Source of the DNA: Lachnospiraceae bacterium
GTDB lineage: Bacteria; Bacillota_A; Clostridia; Lachnospirales; Lachnospiraceae
DNA: 64,000 bases
Direction of reading: 5' to 3'
NCBI GenBank assembly: GCA_017482005.1
Contig: JAFUOI010000007.1
Span: 186,001-250,000 of the forward strand
The notes under the pieces are model-generated. The model was not told the DNA's origin. It ran no database searches and was given only the letters and a program-made list of their open reading frames with translations. The position numbers and the translations under genes were made by a program. Positions 60,864 through 64,000 of this stretch are shown here, one piece after another; the first letter of the stretch is position 1; every line of letters starts with the position of its first letter.

Positions 60864-60892
60864 ATTGTATACAATCCATTTTTACATGTCAA
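60864..60892 (-). promoter_or_regulatory. Promoter and GntR-type operator of the citrate operon
   Basis: On the minus strand TTGACA (60887-60892) and TACAAT (60864-60869) are 17 bases apart. The perfect 12-bp palindrome ATTGTATACAAT (60864-60875) covers the -10 hexamer. TTGTATACAA-like palindromes are typical of FadR-type GntR operators. Binding there would block transcription. Confidence 0.75.
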
Positions 60893-60931
60893 CCCTAATA
60901 TAATATATCCATACGACGCATCTACCTGTTT

Positions 60932-61813
60932 TTATCTTAAAAATCTCTCGGCATTTACCATCCCAAAGCCCTGCAATAAAAAATTTTCTCCCAAATCATC
61001 CGTTGTGCGGATCAATCTGCGCTTCATCTCCTCCGCGGATGCGTCCGGTTCTTTTTCATATCCAAGAGCAAGCAGCCCCGCAACAATAGGTGTTGCCATA
61101 CTTGTTCCGCTCTTTTTTACATAACGGGAAACTCCGGAACACGATATAATGTCCGTACCGGGCGCAACCACATCCGGTTTCCGATAAACAAAAGTGCCCG
61201 GACCTCTTCCTGAACAGTCCTGACACTTTTTATCAAATAGAACACTTTCTTTTCCTTCATGGCATCCAACACATATGACATAAGGACTGTCTCCGAGTTT
61301 GGAAACAGTGCTTCCGCCCGGACCGGAATTGCCCGCCGCTGTTACAATTAATATATTGCGCCGATATGCCTGCTCAAACAATCGAAATACTTTCTCATTC
61401 TCTTTTGAAAAATACAATGAACTGACAGATATATTGATCACTTTTATATTCTGTTTATCCGCTTCCGACAAAAGCCACTCAAGTCCGTGTATCATCATCG
61501 AAACATCCCCTTCACCTTTGTGATTCAATATTTTTCCGACACACAAATGACTTCCGGGTGCTATTCCTCTGTATTTCCCTCCTGAAATACGTCCGGATCC
61601 GGCAATAATTCCACAGACATGCGTTCCGTGTCCTGTCTCATCCTGTATTTTTTGTCCGCCCTCTAAAGTAAAATTCCGAAAAAGGGCAACTCTCTCCGTA
61701 AAATCATCATGAAGTAATACTCCGGAATCAAGCACTCCAACTCCAATGCCTGCACCGGTCAGCTTCCTTTTTTCAGCTGCATCTATATGAAGTAATTTTC
61801 GAACTCGCTGCAT
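60932..61813 (-). CDS. Subtilisin-like serine protease (S8), apparently intracellular
   Basis: This 293-aa protease has the full triad: Asp in GVLDSGVLLHDD, His in GHGTHVCGIIAG, Ser in GTSMATPIVAG; the oxyanion Asn is in AAGNSGPGGS. There is no signal peptide and no long prodomain (about 20 residues before the fold), as in intracellular subtilisins. Two Cys-rich spots (CVGCHEGKE, KKCQDCSGRG) could bind metal or form a redox pair. Its ribosome binding site GGAAG lies inside the 3' arm of the upstream terminator. Confidence 0.9.
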   Translation of the reverse strand: MQRVRKLLHIDAAEKRKLTGAGIGVGVLDSGVLLHDDFTERVALFRNFTLEGGQKIQDETGHGTHVCGIIAGSGRISGGKYRGIAPGSHLCVGKILNHKGEGDVSMMIHGLEWLLSEADKQNIKVINISVSSLYFSKENEKVFRLFEQAYRRNILIVTAAGNSGPGGSTVSKLGDSPYVICVGCHEGKESVLFDKKCQDCSGRGPGTFVYRKPDVVAPGTDIISCSGVSRYVKKSGTSMATPIVAGLLALGYEKEPDASAEEMKRRLIRTTDDLGENFLLQGFGMVNAERFLR

Positions 61814-61815
61814 AA

Positions 61816-61857
61816 AAAACTTCCGGCTTTTTTGTATTATTTTATGCCGGAAGTTTT
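61816..61857 (-). terminator. Terminator of the large surface protein gene, overlapping the protease leader
   Basis: AAAACTTCCGGC (61816-61827) pairs perfectly with GCCGGAAGTTTT (61846-61857). On the minus strand TTTTTT follows, then the protease ATG three bases later. Confidence 0.88.
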
Positions 61858-61871
61858 AATTCGTTATTTAA

Positions 61872-64000
61872 TTATAATGTTCTGCGAAAAGGAAAACCGA
61901 TCATAAGCGCAAGACCAATCAGTAATGTTGCAATTGCAAGAAGCCATTTCGGATTAAAAGCTTCACCGGTCTCCGGTGAAATATCCTTTGCAAGCAATTT
62001 GCCACTTTCCGCCTTAATCATCTCACCGACTTCACCGATTCCTGCATAAATACCGTATACGGAAAAATGATTGGTGCGGAACACAAAATAGTCCTGTCCT
62101 TCCACCGTTTGTTTTGTACCGTAAATCGTCTGCAGACTGCCATCCTCCGCAAGAGTGACCGCACAAATATTCTGTCCTTTCATTGTCTCTGAAATCGGAA
62201 CACTGATTTCTACCGGTGTATTTCCGAAATTAGAAATCGGAATATTACTTTTTCTTTCCACAAGTGTTAAATCCATTGTTTTAAGCTGACCTTCCACCAT
62301 GGAACCATATTTATTACTTACTGCATCAGAAAGTTTCTGAGACTCTTCTCTGTCTTCATCTACATAGAGAAGATAATGGTTGTCATCATCAAGAATCTCC
62401 GACTTTATCTTTTCTGCATTTTCATATCCTGAAGCAAGAACAATCGTCGTAACATACTCATTTTGTGTTGTTTCTTCCTTGTTATCGTCATTCGAATCTT
62501 CTTCGGTCCCATCCTCATCTGTCGGAAGGGCTGTCGAAAAATTAAAATTCGTACTATAATCCGAAAGCTTACCGAGCGAAGGCGGCAAAAGAATACTCTT
62601 TATTTCTCCTTTTCCCCAAAATTCATATGTTTCATATGCATCAAAGGCATCCGGCATTGCTCCTGTCAGCTGATAACTCTTACCCCCGACACGAACGGAT
62701 GACGGTACTTCCACAAGTCCTGTTACCTCATTTGGATACATTGTACAATATACAAGTTTTGCCTGTGTTCCTTCCGGCTCAGGAATTGTTACAACAACAC
62801 CGCGGAATCCAAGATATCTCTCATCCAATACAGTATTCTTCAGATTTGTATTTGCATCCCCAATCACGGCTGTATTGATATCTGAAAATACAAGACTGCG
62901 CATTCCGTCATTTTCCAACCTGGTCGCCGTCTTCTCATAAGATACAGAAGGAAGCACTTCCACATCTGCAAAAACAACTGCGTCAGGCGTAGCAAGTTTA
63001 TACGCCCCAAGACCGATCTGCTTTATATTTTTACCAATCTTAAGTTCTGCAATCGGACACATTGCAAATGCTCTGTCACTTATTTTCTCAACATTAGCTC
63101 CGCCTTTAACCGAAGATAATGATGTACATCCGCTAAATGCCCCCTCACCGATTTCCAAAAGATTAGAATTTAAAACAACTTCTGTGATTTCCGCATGATT
63201 ACCAAAAACATCCGGAGCAATTTTCTTCACATTGTCCGGAATATAAACCCGAGCATCATCTCCCTTGTATGCAAGTAAAATTCCGTCACCAACCACAAGA
63301 AAATCATCTGCATCAGCACCTGTCTTCCACTGTGCCAAATAAGGGGTTTCATCAAATGCCTGCGGCTCAATGGTCTCCACCGTATCCGGAATCTCTACCT
63401 GTTCTAAATCATCACAGTGATAAAAGGCACCATATCCGATATGTTTTACTCCTTCCGGAATTACAACATATTCTGCACTGCTGCGCGCAAAGGAAAAATC
63501 ATCAAGCTTCTCTATTGTCTCATCCATCGTAATTTTTTTGTGAGTAGCGTTCTGGTAATATGCTTTTTTCCCAATCACATGACTGCCATCGTCCTCTGCC
63601 GTAAAATCAGCTGTGAAAACTTCTTTTGCAGATTCCTGACTTTCCTGTGTTTGTTGTTGCGGCTGCTCTTCATACATAACAACTGCATTACCTGCCACAA
63701 CCCTTGTTTTCCCGAGAACATCGGAAGAATCCGGTCCATAATAATCTGATACATTCAGCTTGGACACATCCGACGGATTCAAAGGATTGTAGACATCCGG
63801 CACTTCTTCCGTCTTCTTCTCCTCTTCCTGCTCTTCCTCTTCTTTACTTTCAGATTCTGCATCTTCTTTTACCGATTGAACCGGTGCAGAATCTTTGTAT
63901 ACGTCACCAATAGCATTATCACTGACCGACAATTGTTCCTGTTCCATTAACAGGAGATTTGTCGACTCAAAAACTCTTGCAAATTCGTATGCCGCAGTAC
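61872..64000 (-). CDS. Large LRR surface protein, 5' end beyond the window (partial)
   Basis: The minus-strand frame is open from the right edge to the stop at 61872. An ATG at 63947 has no ribosome binding site, and in-frame codons before it (TAAYEFARVFESTNLLL) continue to the edge, so the gene starts outside. Visible parts are an acidic Glu-rich stretch, BspA-type LRR_5 repeats (for example YVVIPEGVKHIGYGAFYHCD) and a beta-rich middle. The C-terminal sorting-like signal has SPETG, a hydrophobic helix (WLLAIATLLIGLALMIGF) and the basic tail PFRRTL. The SPETG motif fits the (S/N)PxTG sortase class. It is probably wall-anchored. Its terminator follows. Confidence 0.82.
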   Translation of the reverse strand, partial: TAAYEFARVFESTNLLLMEQEQLSVSDNAIGDVYKDSAPVQSVKEDAESESKEEEEQEEEKKTEEVPDVYNPLNPSDVSKLNVSDYYGPDSSDVLGKTRVVAGNAVVMYEEQPQQQTQESQESAKEVFTADFTAEDDGSHVIGKKAYYQNATHKKITMDETIEKLDDFSFARSSAEYVVIPEGVKHIGYGAFYHCDDLEQVEIPDTVETIEPQAFDETPYLAQWKTGADADDFLVVGDGILLAYKGDDARVYIPDNVKKIAPDVFGNHAEITEVVLNSNLLEIGEGAFSGCTSLSSVKGGANVEKISDRAFAMCPIAELKIGKNIKQIGLGAYKLATPDAVVFADVEVLPSVSYEKTATRLENDGMRSLVFSDINTAVIGDANTNLKNTVLDERYLGFRGVVVTIPEPEGTQAKLVYCTMYPNEVTGLVEVPSSVRVGGKSYQLTGAMPDAFDAYETYEFWGKGEIKSILLPPSLGKLSDYSTNFNFSTALPTDEDGTEEDSNDDNKEETTQNEYVTTIVLASGYENAEKIKSEILDDDNHYLLYVDEDREESQKLSDAVSNKYGSMVEGQLKTMDLTLVERKSNIPISNFGNTPVEISVPISETMKGQNICAVTLAEDGSLQTIYGTKQTVEGQDYFVFRTNHFSVYGIYAGIGEVGEMIKAESGKLLAKDISPETGEAFNPKWLLAIATLLIGLALMIGFPFRRTL

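Overview
The window looks like a chromosomal segment of an anaerobic gut-type Firmicute, most likely a Lachnospiraceae member (Clostridia). The basis is the AT-rich sequence, strong AGGAGG-type ribosome binding sites, a Clostridia-type LexA box, the GGGtGRT / Fe-S scaffold pair, BspA-like leucine-rich surface proteins, and an isopropylmalate-synthase-like (probable Re-type) citrate synthase encoded beside an NADP isocitrate dehydrogenase. Most genes lie on the minus strand in tight operons. There is no prophage, IS element, CRISPR array or rRNA operon.

Layout. 1-1.9 kb: tail of an upstream gene, rsfS, then divergent lexA and a LysM cell-division-inhibitor-like gene sharing LexA boxes. 2-4.6 kb: TtcA-like thiolase, tyrosine recombinase and a C39-like peptidase in one minus-strand operon. 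4.9-11.3 kb: dtd, an AI-2E-family permease, a cytidylate-kinase-like protein, a GGDEF-EAL protein, sfsA and an aldo/keto reductase. 11.4-14.1 kb: accessory strip with a 52-aa protein, a PepSY-like membrane protein, a type III (protein-RNA) toxin-antitoxin locus and decayed gene remnants. 14.1-15.8 kb: GGGtGRT protein and Fe-S scaffold. 15.9-24.4 kb: hexapeptide acyltransferase-like protein, topB, AAA ATPase, GGDEF-EAL protein, asd, argH. 24.5-26.3 kb: ABC transporter pair and tRNA-Thr(CGU). 26.4-31.1 kb: MscS channel, a branching enzyme with an added coiled coil, and a DUF1015 protein. 31.1-33.6 kb: structured repeat A, an 86-aa protein, a BspA-like surface protein. 33.7-42 kb: serA, serC, L,D-transpeptidase, ilvB, ilvD, leuB. 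42.1-50.6 kb: DUF815 ATPase, structured repeat B, and a seven-gene signalling operon. 50.7-54.5 kb: yajC, tgt, a VanY-type carboxypeptidase, aroC and structured repeat C. 54.6-60.8 kb: MBOAT/SGNH acylation pair downstream of icd, a GntR regulator and the citrate synthase. 60.9-64 kb: subtilisin-like protease and the 3' part of a large surface protein that runs off the window.

Three things stand out. First, a type III toxin-antitoxin locus (12.7-13.35 kb) has two antitoxin RNA repeats whose hairpin stems differ in sequence but keep base pairing, with an identical loop and a pseudoknot partner in each. Second, an interspersed element of about 140-150 bp occurs three times (31.1, 43.4 and 54.4 kb), with a shared 16-bp core but copy-specific, self-complementary outer arms. 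Third, the 43.6-50.6 kb operon joins a CHASE2 adenylate cyclase, a cyclic-nucleotide-binding SpoIIE phosphatase, a STAS antagonist, an RsbW-like kinase, a FecR-domain protein and a diguanylate cyclase. Together these read as a cAMP-gated partner-switching circuit.

All calls come from reading the sequence and from knowledge of the families. No database search or folding program was run.
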